DNA from: Kushneria konosiri
GTDB taxonomy: Bacteria > Pseudomonadota > Gammaproteobacteria > Pseudomonadales > Halomonadaceae
Reading direction: 5' to 3'
Length of the DNA: 64,000 nucleotides
Assembly: GCF_002155145.1 (NCBI RefSeq)
Contig: NZ_CP021323.1
Span: forward strand, 1,488,001 to 1,552,000
Shown: positions 34,289 to 42,959 of the stretch, one piece after another
Numbering within the stretch: the first letter of the stretch is position 1
Layout: every line of letters starts with the position of its first letter
Program-made: the position numbers and the translations under genes
Notes under the pieces: generated by a model
The model's input: only the letters and a program-made list of their open reading frames with translations
The model's database searches: none
Told to the model about the DNA's origin: nothing

Positions 34289-35752
34289 ATGTCCTCATCC
34301 CGCCATTTTGATGTTCTGATTCGCGGCGCGCAGGTGCTTGACGGCACTGGCGCGCCGGCTCGTCGCGTCGATGTTGCCATCAGCGGTGAGCGTATTGCGG
34401 CGCTGGGCGATCTCAATGACGCCCGCGCCGATGCGGTGATCGAGGCGCACGGCCGCTATCTCGCGCCCGGCTTTATCGACGTACACACCCATGACGATAC
34501 CAACGTCATCCGCACGCCCGAGATGCTGCCGAAGCTCACCCAGGGCGTGACCACCGTGGTGGTCGGTAACTGCGGCATCAGCGCTTCGCCGGTGCGCCTT
34601 CGCGGCAGCGACGTGCCCGATCCCATGAACCTGCTGGGCCGGCGCGAGGACTTTGTCTACTCAAGCTTTGCCGACTACGCCGAGGCAGTCGATGCGGCCG
34701 GGCCTGCCGTCAATGTGGCCGCGCTGGTCGGGCACACGGCGCTGCGGGCCAATCTGATGGACGACTTTGATCGCCCGGCGACAAGTGACGAGATCGAATT
34801 GATGCGCCTTGAGCTCGAGAAAGCGTTGAACGACGGCGCCATCGGCATGAGTTCGGGGCTGGCGTACAAGAACGCACGACATGCCCCGCTTGAGGAGATG
34901 CACGCGCTGGTGGATGAGGTGGGCCGCCATGGTGCGCTCTACACCACCCACCTGCGTGACGAGTTTGAAGGTTTGCCCGAGGCGATGGAGGAGGCGTTCG
35001 AGACCGCGCGTCACGGCGGCGCCGAGCTTGTGATTTCGCATCTCAAGTGCGCCGGTGTCGGGAACTGGGGCAACGCGCCGCTGGCACTTGAACGCCTTGA
35101 ACACGCGGCTGGCGAACAGACCTGCCACTGCGACTGCTACCCCTATACCGCGGGTTCCTCGACGCTGGACCTGGGCCAGGTGACCGACGAGATCGATATC
35201 TTTATTACATGGTCGGAGCCGCATCCGGACATGGCGCGTCAAACGCTTGATGAGATCGCCCGGCACTGGGGCGTATCACTCATGGACGCTGCCAAACGAT
35301 TGCAGCCGGCTGGCGCGGTCTATCACAACATGTCGGAAGAAGACATGAGACAGGTTCTGGCCCATCCGCTGGCCATGGTCGGCTCCGATGGCCTGCCCAA
35401 CGATCCGCATCCCCATCCGCGCCTTTGGGGCACCTTCCCGCGAGTGATCGCTCACTACTGCCGCGACGAGCAGCTTTTCGAGCTGCCGGAGGCCGTTCGC
35501 AAGATGACCGGGCTTTCGGCGCGCAATTTTGGACTGACCGACCGCGGCGAAATTCGTGAGGGCGCGTTTGCCGATCTGACGCTTTTTGATCTGACAGTGC
35601 TTGAAGATGTGGCCACCTTCAGTGAGCCCATTGCCGCGGCCCGTGGCATTGAACTGGTGATGGTCAATGGGCGCATTGCCTATCAGGACGGCGTGCTCAC
35701 AGCACGTACCGGCCGATTGCTGCGACGTGGTGCGTCCACGGTTTCCCGTTAA
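34289..35752 (+). CDS. N-acyl-D-amino-acid deacylase (D-aminoacylase)
   Basis: An amidohydrolase-superfamily zinc enzyme that splits N-acyl-D-amino acids. The start at 34289 has GGAG 6 bases upstream and gives 487 residues, the family length (about 480). Visible: the metal motif FIDVHTHDD (about residue 66), GNCGISASP with the metal Cys (about residue 96), the bridging region LVISHLKCAGVGNWG (about residue 250) and MVGSDGLPND with the catalytic Asp (about residue 366). The product D-amino acid is the substrate for the deaminase across the regulator. The stop is followed by RidA (65 bases) and a symporter, probably one operon. Confidence 0.92.
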   Translation: MSSSRHFDVLIRGAQVLDGTGAPARRVDVAISGERIAALGDLNDARADAVIEAHGRYLAPGFIDVHTHDDTNVIRTPEMLPKLTQGVTTVVVGNCGISASPVRLRGSDVPDPMNLLGRREDFVYSSFADYAEAVDAAGPAVNVAALVGHTALRANLMDDFDRPATSDEIELMRLELEKALNDGAIGMSSGLAYKNARHAPLEEMHALVDEVGRHGALYTTHLRDEFEGLPEAMEEAFETARHGGAELVISHLKCAGVGNWGNAPLALERLEHAAGEQTCHCDCYPYTAGSSTLDLGQVTDEIDIFITWSEPHPDMARQTLDEIARHWGVSLMDAAKRLQPAGAVYHNMSEEDMRQVLAHPLAMVGSDGLPNDPHPHPRLWGTFPRVIAHYCRDEQLFELPEAVRKMTGLSARNFGLTDRGEIREGAFADLTLFDLTVLEDVATFSEPIAAARGIELVMVNGRIAYQDGVLTARTGRLLRRGASTVSR

Positions 35753-35817
35753 CCGATCCACGACGACATTTTGTGACATCAATTTTTTACCCCTTTTCTT
35801 ATCAACAGGAGCAATAC

Positions 35818-36213
35818 ATGAGCATCAAGCGCTATGGCACTGGCAGCGGTATCGGCACTGGCGGGCAGAAGCTGCCGTTTGCAAAGGCGACCGAGGCGGA
35901 TGGCTGGCTGTTTGTCTCGGGGCAGACCCCGATGACCGATGGCGAGGTGGTTGAAGGCGGCATCATCGAGCAGTCAAGGCTCGCGTTCGAGAACTGCCTG
36001 ACGATCATGAAGGACGCCGGTTATGGCGTGGAGGATGTGGTGCATGTCACGGCCGTGCTGACCGATGCACGCTATTTCAGCTCGTTCAACAAGGTCTTTG
36101 CCGAGATTTTTGGCGACCATCCGCCGGCGCGCATCTGCAGCGTTCAGGACCTGGTAGTGGATTGCAAGGTCGAGGTGGACATGAAGTGCTTCAGGGCTGA
36201 TCGCAGGGGATAG
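35818..36213 (+). CDS. ridA: RidA family enamine/imine deaminase
   Basis: RidA proteins hydrolyse reactive enamines such as 2-aminoacrylate, released by PLP dehydratases, to 2-oxoacids. The start at 35818 (AGGAG 6 bases upstream) gives 131 residues, the family length. The active Arg lies in HPPARICSVQDL (about residue 102), with WLFVSGQTPMTDGEVV near residue 30 and the C-terminal KVEVDMKC. It is placed between D-aminoacylase and the symporter, so it probably serves the neighbouring D-amino-acid deaminase rather than being the general housekeeping RidA. Confidence 0.92.
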   Translation: MSIKRYGTGSGIGTGGQKLPFAKATEADGWLFVSGQTPMTDGEVVEGGIIEQSRLAFENCLTIMKDAGYGVEDVVHVTAVLTDARYFSSFNKVFAEIFGDHPPARICSVQDLVVDCKVEVDMKCFRADRRG

Positions 36214-36314
36214 GCCTGCTACCGGATTGGTGAGCCTTCACCAATCCGATACCTCCTGTCATCAGACCATCATGGCATCAGACGACCTGCCCAATAATCA
36301 CAAGAGGTCCTTCC

Positions 36315-37784
36315 ATGCATACCACCTTCTTTCTGATCGGATTTTTCGCCTTTTTGCTGGCCATGATCGTGTTCGGCAGCGTGATGTCGCGCCGCCATCG
36401 CGGTGATGGCGACAGCTTTCTGCTGGGCGGGCGCGGTGTGCCCGTCTTTCTGACCATCGGCACAACCGTGGCCACCATGGTGGGGACGGGCTCGAGCATG
36501 GGCGCAGTCGGCTTTGGCTATAACAATGGCTGGGGCGGGGCGCTGTATGGGATCGGTGGGGCAATCGGCATTCTGTTGCTGGCCTGGTGGTTCGCGCCCA
36601 TGCGCCGGCTTCGTTTCATGACCATGAGTGAAGAGCTTTCATACTACGTGGGCGGCAGCCGCCTGGTGCGCAATGTGGTGGCGGTGCTGATCTATGTGGC
36701 CAGCATCGGCTGGCTGGGGGCGCATATCCTGGGCGGCGGCATGTATCTCTCCTGGATTGCCGGCATTGATCTGGGGCTGGCCAAGGTGATTGTGGCCATC
36801 GGTTTCGGGCTTTATTGCGTGATCGGTGGCTACATGGCGGTAGTCTGGACCGATACCGTGCAGGCCGTGCTGCTCTTTCTGGGGTTTATCGCCATGGCGG
36901 TGTTTGCGCTGGTCGATATCGGTGGGTTCTCGCATCTGGGAGACAACATGAGCCCGGGAGCGGCCGAGAGCTGGTTTGGCGTGGCGCAGCTGGGGCTGGT
37001 GCCGGCACTGTCGCTGGCGGTCGTGGTCGGTGTAGGCGTGCTGGCCACACCGTCCTATCGTCAGCGTATCTATTCGGCGCAGTCGGTGAGCAGCGTACGC
37101 TACTCCTTTCTTTTCACCGGCGTGCTCTATCTGGCCTTTTCCATTATTCCGGCGATTGTCGGCATGGCGGCCCATACGCTGGCCCCGGATCTGGAGAACA
37201 GCAACTACGCCTTTCCGTATCTGGCCACTCAGGTGTTGCCAATGGGACTGGGCATGCTGGTGCTGATCGCGGGGCTTTCAGCCACGATGTCAAGCGCCAG
37301 CTCCGATGCGCTGGCGGGGGTGGCCATCATGATGCGTGACCTGTGGGTCATGGTGACCGGGCATGTGCCTGCCCCGGAAAAGGTGGTGCTGTTTTCACGT
37401 TTCGCACTGATCGTGACCATTGGTCTGGCGCTGGCCTTTGCGCTGATGACCGATAACGTCATCACCTACATCACCACCATGATTGCCACTGTCATGTCGG
37501 GGCTTTTTGTCTGCGGGATGCTGGGACGATTCTGGGATCGTTACAACTGGCAGGGTGCCATCGCCACATTGGTTGCGGCCTCCATCACCTCACTGATCGT
37601 TTCTTCCAGCGCCGCCATGAAAGCCTTCTGGGGCAATCCCAGTATTCCGGCCGTGGTGGTGGCAGTGCTGGTGGGTGTCACGGTGACGCTCATGACGCCG
37701 CGTTCAAGGGTGACGCGTCAACAGGCGCTGGCCTTGCTCGATGAAGAGCGCGCCCGCATGGAAATGCCGACTGCCAGACCCTGA
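36315..37784 (+). CDS. Sodium:solute symporter (SSS family)
   Basis: A 489-residue integral membrane protein with about 12-13 hydrophobic segments, of the LeuT-fold SSS family. Family marks: an N-terminal periplasmic-facing helix, SFLLGGRGVPVFLTIGTTVATMVG (start about residue 34), the unwound helix 1 region GTGSSMGA, YYVGGSRLVR (about residue 110), and the Na2-site Ser/Thr run SATMSSASSDALAG (about residue 325). Substrate cannot be read directly; context suggests a D-amino acid or N-acyl-D-amino acid. AAGAGG stands 7 bases before the ATG. A terminator follows. Confidence 0.9.
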   Translation: MHTTFFLIGFFAFLLAMIVFGSVMSRRHRGDGDSFLLGGRGVPVFLTIGTTVATMVGTGSSMGAVGFGYNNGWGGALYGIGGAIGILLLAWWFAPMRRLRFMTMSEELSYYVGGSRLVRNVVAVLIYVASIGWLGAHILGGGMYLSWIAGIDLGLAKVIVAIGFGLYCVIGGYMAVVWTDTVQAVLLFLGFIAMAVFALVDIGGFSHLGDNMSPGAAESWFGVAQLGLVPALSLAVVVGVGVLATPSYRQRIYSAQSVSSVRYSFLFTGVLYLAFSIIPAIVGMAAHTLAPDLENSNYAFPYLATQVLPMGLGMLVLIAGLSATMSSASSDALAGVAIMMRDLWVMVTGHVPAPEKVVLFSRFALIVTIGLALAFALMTDNVITYITTMIATVMSGLFVCGMLGRFWDRYNWQGAIATLVAASITSLIVSSSAAMKAFWGNPSIPAVVVAVLVGVTVTLMTPRSRVTRQQALALLDEERARMEMPTARP

Positions 37785-37801
37785 GAAGGATGGCTCATGA
37801 A

Positions 37802-37834
37802 AAAGGGCGCCCCGATGGTTGGGGCGCCCCTTTA
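37802..37834. terminator. Intrinsic terminator after the symporter gene
   Basis: Stem AAAGGGCGCCCC / GGGGCGCCC(c)TTT with a 7-base loop; it lies between convergent genes and can serve both. Confidence 0.8.
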
Positions 37835-37861
37835 TCTGATGTCCGGTCTGGGCAAGTCTGT

Positions 37862-38668
37862 CTAAAACATCACGCGAAGCAGGCCGCCGACCAGTTCGCG
37901 CAGCTCGTCTGCGAGTGTGGCGATACCGTAGCAACCGAGAAATGCCAGCGGATAGAACCATTGCGGCCTTGTCTGGCTGAAGCCAGCCATATAGCCGCCA
38001 ATGCGCTGAAACGGCGGCAGCAGGGCAATCTGTACGGTCAGAATGGCCAGTGCACCACCACCGATGATGTCGGTGATGAAGTGGAAGCCGAGATAGATAC
38101 GGGTAAAGCAGAGCAGGGCGGCAAAGGCGAACGCGGCCAGCCCCAGGCGACGATGCAGACGCCAGATCACCCAGGCAAGACCAATATAGACGGCGCCATG
38201 ATCGCTGGGAAACGAGCTGAAGTCATGCAGGGTCTGGGCATCGATGCCGGTCGGCGGCGTCATGTTCAACACCTGGTCCTGCAGCGGCCGTGGGTGCTCC
38301 GGCGTCAGTTTTTGCATGATGCGACTGACGGCAGCCGATCCAAACGCTGCGATACTGCAGGTCAGCAGTTCCACACGGCGGTTCACCAGTGAAGGGGTAA
38401 ACCAGACTGCCCAGAAGCCTGCAACCAGCATGACGCCGGAGATCAGATGCAGCTCGGAAAGGGCATGCATGACATAGTCGAAGGTTTCACTCTTCTGGGC
38501 CATCTGATTGATCGTCAGCATCAGCTGGTATTCCAGGTCCAGTGGCGTGACGAATGTAATTAGGGTGGTCGAAATGACCAGAAAAAGTGCAGCCAGTGCG
38601 ATCAGACTTTCCCGGACGAGCCCGGAATCATTGACACTGTCGATGTGTCGAGAAGAGAGTGAGGTCAT
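37862..38668 (-). CDS. PAP2 superfamily membrane phosphatase
   Basis: A 268-residue membrane protein with about six hydrophobic helices and the three PAP2 motifs: KLTPEHPRP (K-x6-RP, about residue 119), FPSDHGA (motif 2, PSDH instead of the common PSGH, about residue 152), and TRIYLGFHFITD (motif 3, with the catalytic His, about residue 189). Such enzymes dephosphorylate lipid phosphates (undecaprenyl pyrophosphate, phosphatidate or PGP) on the periplasmic face. The exact lipid is unknown. Single gene, divergent spacing to its neighbours. Confidence 0.9.
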   Translation of the reverse strand: MTSLSSRHIDSVNDSGLVRESLIALAALFLVISTTLITFVTPLDLEYQLMLTINQMAQKSETFDYVMHALSELHLISGVMLVAGFWAVWFTPSLVNRRVELLTCSIAAFGSAAVSRIMQKLTPEHPRPLQDQVLNMTPPTGIDAQTLHDFSSFPSDHGAVYIGLAWVIWRLHRRLGLAAFAFAALLCFTRIYLGFHFITDIIGGGALAILTVQIALLPPFQRIGGYMAGFSQTRPQWFYPLAFLGCYGIATLADELRELVGGLLRVMF

Positions 38669-38824
38669 GAGCGTTCACGATAAGGTCACTTTAATGTGAC
38701 GCCAGTATGAAAGGTTCATGACATTACGATTGTGTCATTGTGTGCATGAGCAGGTGGTCTTTGTAAAAAAGATGCGACCTGTGACTAAAGCGTGACAGGC
38801 CGCCAGGCAGGTTTACTCGATGTT

Positions 38825-39706
38825 TCAGTGATGATGGCCATTCAGATAGGCGTGAATGGCGGCAATGTCCTGTTCTCCAAGGCCGGCATCCACCGCATCA
38901 CGCCAGATCTCGCTGATGCGAACCAGTCCCGGCAGATCGGTATCACCAGCGGCCTCGAGCGCCAGACGGGCATCCTTGAGGCCCCATTCCAGCGCCATCT
39001 GGGCGCTGTACTCTTCATTGCCGATCTTGTCGAGCTTGGCCTTCACATAGGGTGCAGCCAGCGGGCCACCGTCGAGCACTGACCAGAGCTCATCAGTCGA
39101 GAACCCGAGCGTGCGGGCCAGACGGGCGCTTTCAGCAATGCCCTGCATCATGTGGATCAGCCAGGCGTTGACGATCAGCTTCATGCGCGAGCCACGCCCG
39201 GCCTCTCCCAGCCAGACCACCCGCTTTGAGATGGCGTTGAAGACCGTATCAATCCCATCGGCCGCCTGTTGATCGCCGCTGGCCAGCACCGAGATGGTGG
39301 CCTGCTCGGCCGGTGCCTTGGTGCCGGAAACCGGCGCATCGATGAAGATCACATCCGGACGTGCCGTCTCGATCTCGCGAATCAGCGTTTCGGTCTGTTC
39401 AACGCCAATGGTGCCCATCTGGATCACCACGCCCTTGTCGGGCACATGTTCCAGCGCGCCGCCGTTACCAAGCAGGACGTCACGAGTCGTCTCGAAGTCG
39501 GGCAGCATGGTGATGACAAATTGTGCACCGCTGACGGCATCACTGGCGCTGTCAGCGTTGAAGGCGCCCTGTTCGGCCAGGTCGTCTCCACGTGAATGGG
39601 TACGATTCCAGACCCGTACTGCAAAATCGTTTTTCAAAAGGTTGGCGGCAAAGGCGTGCCCCATGGCGCCCAGGCCAAGGACAGCCACCGTGCTGTGATA
39701 TGACAT
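38825..39706 (-). CDS. NAD(P)-dependent beta-hydroxyacid dehydrogenase / imine reductase-like
   Basis: A 293-residue member of the 3-hydroxyisobutyrate dehydrogenase family. Rossmann motif VLGLGAMGHAFAANL at residue 9; substrate loop IDAPVSGTKAPAE (about residue 122); catalytic Lys and Asn in GRGSRMKLIVNAW (about residue 171). The second motif reads GTIGVEQT instead of the common GTISP. The family includes HIBADH, tartronate semialdehyde reductase, GLYR and imine reductases, and I cannot choose between them. The C-terminus ends in a His-rich tail (NGHHH). Confidence 0.87.
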   Translation of the reverse strand: MSYHSTVAVLGLGAMGHAFAANLLKNDFAVRVWNRTHSRGDDLAEQGAFNADSASDAVSGAQFVITMLPDFETTRDVLLGNGGALEHVPDKGVVIQMGTIGVEQTETLIREIETARPDVIFIDAPVSGTKAPAEQATISVLASGDQQAADGIDTVFNAISKRVVWLGEAGRGSRMKLIVNAWLIHMMQGIAESARLARTLGFSTDELWSVLDGGPLAAPYVKAKLDKIGNEEYSAQMALEWGLKDARLALEAAGDTDLPGLVRISEIWRDAVDAGLGEQDIAAIHAYLNGHHH

Positions 39707-39904
39707 GCATGACGCTCCATCAGTTGCGTTAAAGGATCATTCCAGCGTAGTCCCGGTCAGCCGGAACGTGAACGTTAAATGCCTTGATACGCCCGTAAGG
39801 GCAGGAAAGACTGGCAGGGTGAGAGGTCTGTCTGGAGGAGCGATTCAATGGAACAGCGAACGCCCTGTCTTCAGGACGCCCGCTGATGGCCCGGGGAAAG
39901 TACG

Positions 39905-39985
39905 TCAGGCCAGTGCTGCAAAGACAAAAAACAGCACCAGTACGATGCCTGCCACGATCACGATCAAAAGCCGCGGGTCCTTCAT
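39905..39985 (-). CDS. Small single-pass membrane protein, 26 aa, downstream of serA
   Basis: A 26-residue frame starts with ATG at 39985, 32 bases after the serA stop, with AGAGGA 7 bases upstream. After MKDPR it is almost entirely hydrophobic (LLIVIVAGIVLVLFFVFAAL), one membrane helix that fills the molecule. The design (basic/acidic short head, one helix, no tail) is like known small membrane proteins. It is probably co-transcribed with serA. No function can be given. Confidence 0.62.
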   Translation of the reverse strand: MKDPRLLIVIVAGIVLVLFFVFAALA

Positions 39986-40017
39986 GGCATCATCCTCTTT
40001 GGGCGGTCGGCCGTGGA

Positions 40018-41265
40018 TTACTCACTGTCGGCCTGAGAGTAGAGCACTCGCGTACGCAGGGTATGGTTGACCTCGCGCAGGGCGTTGAGCGCCTGTTCAC
40101 CATAGGCCTTGTCGACATCGATGACCACGTAACCGACCTCTTCATTGGTCTGCAGAAACTGGGCGGAGATGTTGATGCCTTCATCGCCCAGCACGTGGTT
40201 GATCTCGGAGAGTACACCCGGCACGTTGGCGTGAATGTGCAGAAGGCGATGCTTGTCCGGATGCGAGGGCAGGGCGACTTCGGGGAAGTTGACCGAGGTG
40301 ATGGTGGTGCCGTTGTCGGAAAACGTGATCAGCTTTTCGGAGACTTCAACGCCGATGTTTTCCTGCGCCTCGACCGTGGAGCCGCCAATGTGTGGCGTTA
40401 AAATCACGTTATTGAATTTGCGCAGCGGCGAGACGAACTCTTCGTCATTGCCCTTGGGCTCGACCGGGAAGACGTCAACGGCGGCGCCCAGCAGCTTGCC
40501 GGATTCAAGCACCTCGGCCAGTGCTTCAATGTCCACGACCTTGCCGCGCGAGGCGTTGATCAGATAGCTGCCCTGCTTCATCAGCGCCAGCTCGTCACGT
40601 CCGATCATCCAGGTGGTGGCCGGCGTTTCGGGCACGTGCAGGGTAACGATGTCGGCGCGCGCCATCAGTTCCTGCAGGCTGCCGACCTGGCGAGCATTGC
40701 CCATGCCAAGCTTTGTGATGGTGTCGTAATAGATGACGTTGAGGCCGACCGACTCGGCCAGTACCGACAGCTGGGCACCGATGCTGCCGTAACCGACGAT
40801 ACCCAGCGTCTTGCCACGGGCCTCGAACGAATGGCTGGCCGATTTCAGCCAGCCACCCTCATGGGCCCGGGCGTTTTTCTCGGGGATGCCGCGCAGCATC
40901 ATGATGGTCTCGGCCAGTACCAGTTCAGCGACCGAACGGGTATTGGAGTAGGGCGCATTGAATACCGGGATACCGAGCTTGAGCGCGGCCGGCAGATCAA
41001 CCTGGTTGGTGCCGATGCAGAAACAGCCAATGGCCACCAGGCGCTCGGCGGCATTCAACACACGTTCGTTCAATTGCGTACGCGAGCGAATACCGATGAA
41101 ATGGGCATCCCGGATCCTTTCGATCAGATCCTCTTCGCTCAACGACGTCGTCAGTCGCTCGATGTTGCTGTAACCGGCATTTTGAAAGTTGTCCACGGCG
41201 GACTGGTGGACGCCCTCGAGCAGCAGAACCTTGATCTTGCTCTTGTCCAGAGACGTTTTAGCCAT
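40018..41265 (-). CDS. serA: D-3-phosphoglycerate dehydrogenase
   Basis: SerA oxidises 3-phosphoglycerate in the first step of serine synthesis. The 415 residues match the E. coli type with a C-terminal ACT domain (410). Marks: VAIGCFCIGTNQVDL (about residue 82), NAD motif GIVGYGSIGAQLSVLAE (about residue 156), the catalytic Arg in NASRGKVVD (about residue 238), Glu in FPVEPKGND and His in LTPHIGGSTVEAQ (about residue 290). The C-terminal ACT domain (about residues 340-412) binds serine for feedback inhibition. Confidence 0.97.
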   Translation of the reverse strand: MAKTSLDKSKIKVLLLEGVHQSAVDNFQNAGYSNIERLTTSLSEEDLIERIRDAHFIGIRSRTQLNERVLNAAERLVAIGCFCIGTNQVDLPAALKLGIPVFNAPYSNTRSVAELVLAETIMMLRGIPEKNARAHEGGWLKSASHSFEARGKTLGIVGYGSIGAQLSVLAESVGLNVIYYDTITKLGMGNARQVGSLQELMARADIVTLHVPETPATTWMIGRDELALMKQGSYLINASRGKVVDIEALAEVLESGKLLGAAVDVFPVEPKGNDEEFVSPLRKFNNVILTPHIGGSTVEAQENIGVEVSEKLITFSDNGTTITSVNFPEVALPSHPDKHRLLHIHANVPGVLSEINHVLGDEGINISAQFLQTNEEVGYVVIDVDKAYGEQALNALREVNHTLRTRVLYSQADSE

Positions 41266-41571
41266 GTGTGCATCAACCCTTTAATCGGCTGGCCTGAGGG
41301 AAAGTAACAATAGCGATAGCGGGCATGACCCGATGTCGGCCGAAAGTCATCGGGCATCGATAAGGCAGCGGGAGAGGCTGCCCGAATGGCCCGACTCGGC
41401 GGGGGAGTATCCTATCATGACGCCGGTCAGGGTGCATGGCCCTGCCTCGCGCGGCACCGTGAAAGCTCTGCGTGCGCGTTATGAATCCGGTGCATGAACC
41501 TGTTGGTCACCCGCCTTGAGGCCAGCGTCCTGATGCGAGGGGCAGGCGGCGTCAAAAGCGTAACGGATGTG

Positions 41572-41577
41572 TATACT
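41572..41577 (+). promoter_or_regulatory. Possible -10 box for xseB-ispA-dxs
   Basis: TATACT within TGTGTATACT, 74 bases before xseB; the same 10-mer occurs upstream of yibN. The -35 region is weak (GCGTCA at 17 bases). Confidence 0.35.
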
Positions 41578-41650
41578 TGCAGGTGGTCGGCGCCTGGTCG
41601 TGACCGACATCTTGATCTCAAGCCATGTTCCGGCGTTCACAGGATAATGC

Positions 41651-41956
41651 ATGACACAACGGCCCGAGTCCGCTCATTTAAACGATCAGGCGGCGGCGTC
41701 ATCGACGTCCGCGATACAGACCCCGTCCGACTTCGCCGGCACCCTGGCCGCGCTTGAACAGCTGGTCAGGCGCCTTGAGTCCGGGGAGTCGGGGCTTGAA
41801 GCGTCGCTTGAGGACTTCGAGCGAGGCATCGCGCTGGTGCGAGATGCCCGCGCTCGACTCGAACAGGCCGAGCTGCGGGTGCAACAGCTGCTGGTGCAGG
41901 AGGATGGCGCTCTGGTGTCACCGCCGAATGAACAATCGCAGGACAATGACGCATGA
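41651..41956 (+). CDS. xseB: Exodeoxyribonuclease VII small subunit
   Basis: XseB forms coiled-coil pairs on XseA to make exonuclease VII, which degrades single-stranded DNA. The 101 residues have the family core FAGTLAALEQLVRRLESGE (about residue 28) and LEASLEDFERGIALVRDARARL, with Ala/Ser-rich N- and polar C-tails. Length is slightly above E. coli (80) because of the N-terminal tail. AGGA lies 6 bases before the ATG. It starts the xseB-ispA-dxs group, the same order as in E. coli. Confidence 0.94.
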   Translation: MTQRPESAHLNDQAAASSTSAIQTPSDFAGTLAALEQLVRRLESGESGLEASLEDFERGIALVRDARARLEQAELRVQQLLVQEDGALVSPPNEQSQDNDA

Positions 41957-41966
41957 TGGGTGAGAC

Positions 41967-42866
41967 ATGACGGTGGAGACGGCGAGAGTGGATGTCGGCG
42001 TGCTGATGGCAACATGGCGCGACAGGATCGAAACGCAGCTGAGTACGGTGCTGGAAAGTGCCGCGCCGGCTCGGGCCTCCCGGCTTGAAGAGGCCATGCG
42101 CTATAGCGTGCTGGGTGGTGGCAAGCGGTTGCGGGCCATTCTGGTCTATGCCGCCGGTCAGGCGCTGGCAGCAGATGACGCGGCGCTTGAGGCGCCGGCC
42201 GTGGCCATTGAGCTGATCCATGCCTACTCGCTTGTTCACGATGATCTGCCCTGTATGGATGACGATGATCTGCGCCGCGGACGTCCGACCTGCCATCGTG
42301 CCTTCGATGAGGCCACGGCGCTGCTCGCGGGAGACGCCCTGCAGACGCTGGCCTTCGAGGTGCTGGCGGGAACAGGGCAGCCTCGCGCGGCCGAGATGGT
42401 CGCAACGCTTGCCCGTTGTGCCGGACGCGCCGGCATGGCCGGTGGTCAGGCGCTGGATCTGGACGCCGTGGGTCGTCAGCTCGATGTTGACGCACTGATG
42501 GCAATCCATCATCACAAGACCGGCGCCCTGATCGAGGCCGCGTTGTCGATGGGGGCGCTGGCTGCCCCGAGCGTGCAGCCGGTGCATCTTGAAGCTCTTG
42601 GCGAGTATGCCCGCGCCATCGGTCTGGCCTTTCAGATTCAGGATGACATTCTGGATGTGACCGGATCGACCGAGGTGCTGGGGAAGACCCAGGGGGCTGA
42701 TGCGCTGCGTGACAAGCCGACCTATCCGGCACTGCTGGGCCTTGAAGAGGCCCGTCTCCGGGCCCGTGACCTGCTGGATCAGGCGCTGGCCGCACTGGCA
42801 CCGCTGGGCGAGCGCGGCGACACACTCGCAGCACTTGCCCGCTACATGATCGAGCGGGATCACTGA
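41967..42866 (+). CDS. ispA: Farnesyl diphosphate synthase
   Basis: IspA condenses DMAPP/GPP with IPP to farnesyl diphosphate, feeding ubiquinone side chains and undecaprenyl phosphate. The 299 residues show the first Asp-rich motif HDDLPCMDDDDLRRGRPT (about residue 90), GGGKRLRAIL (about residue 50), and the second motif FQIQDDILDVTGS (about residue 222). The chain-length region before the first motif is of the short-chain bacterial type. It follows xseB at 10 bases and precedes dxs. Confidence 0.96.
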   Translation: MTVETARVDVGVLMATWRDRIETQLSTVLESAAPARASRLEEAMRYSVLGGGKRLRAILVYAAGQALAADDAALEAPAVAIELIHAYSLVHDDLPCMDDDDLRRGRPTCHRAFDEATALLAGDALQTLAFEVLAGTGQPRAAEMVATLARCAGRAGMAGGQALDLDAVGRQLDVDALMAIHHHKTGALIEAALSMGALAAPSVQPVHLEALGEYARAIGLAFQIQDDILDVTGSTEVLGKTQGADALRDKPTYPALLGLEEARLRARDLLDQALAALAPLGERGDTLAALARYMIERDH

Positions 42867-42959
42867 GACGACCCCGGCGTGATGCCGGACAAGATACCCT
42901 TTGATGTCCCGGGGCATTACAGGACCAGGGACAGGATCCTGACAGGCCATTGAGGCGCT

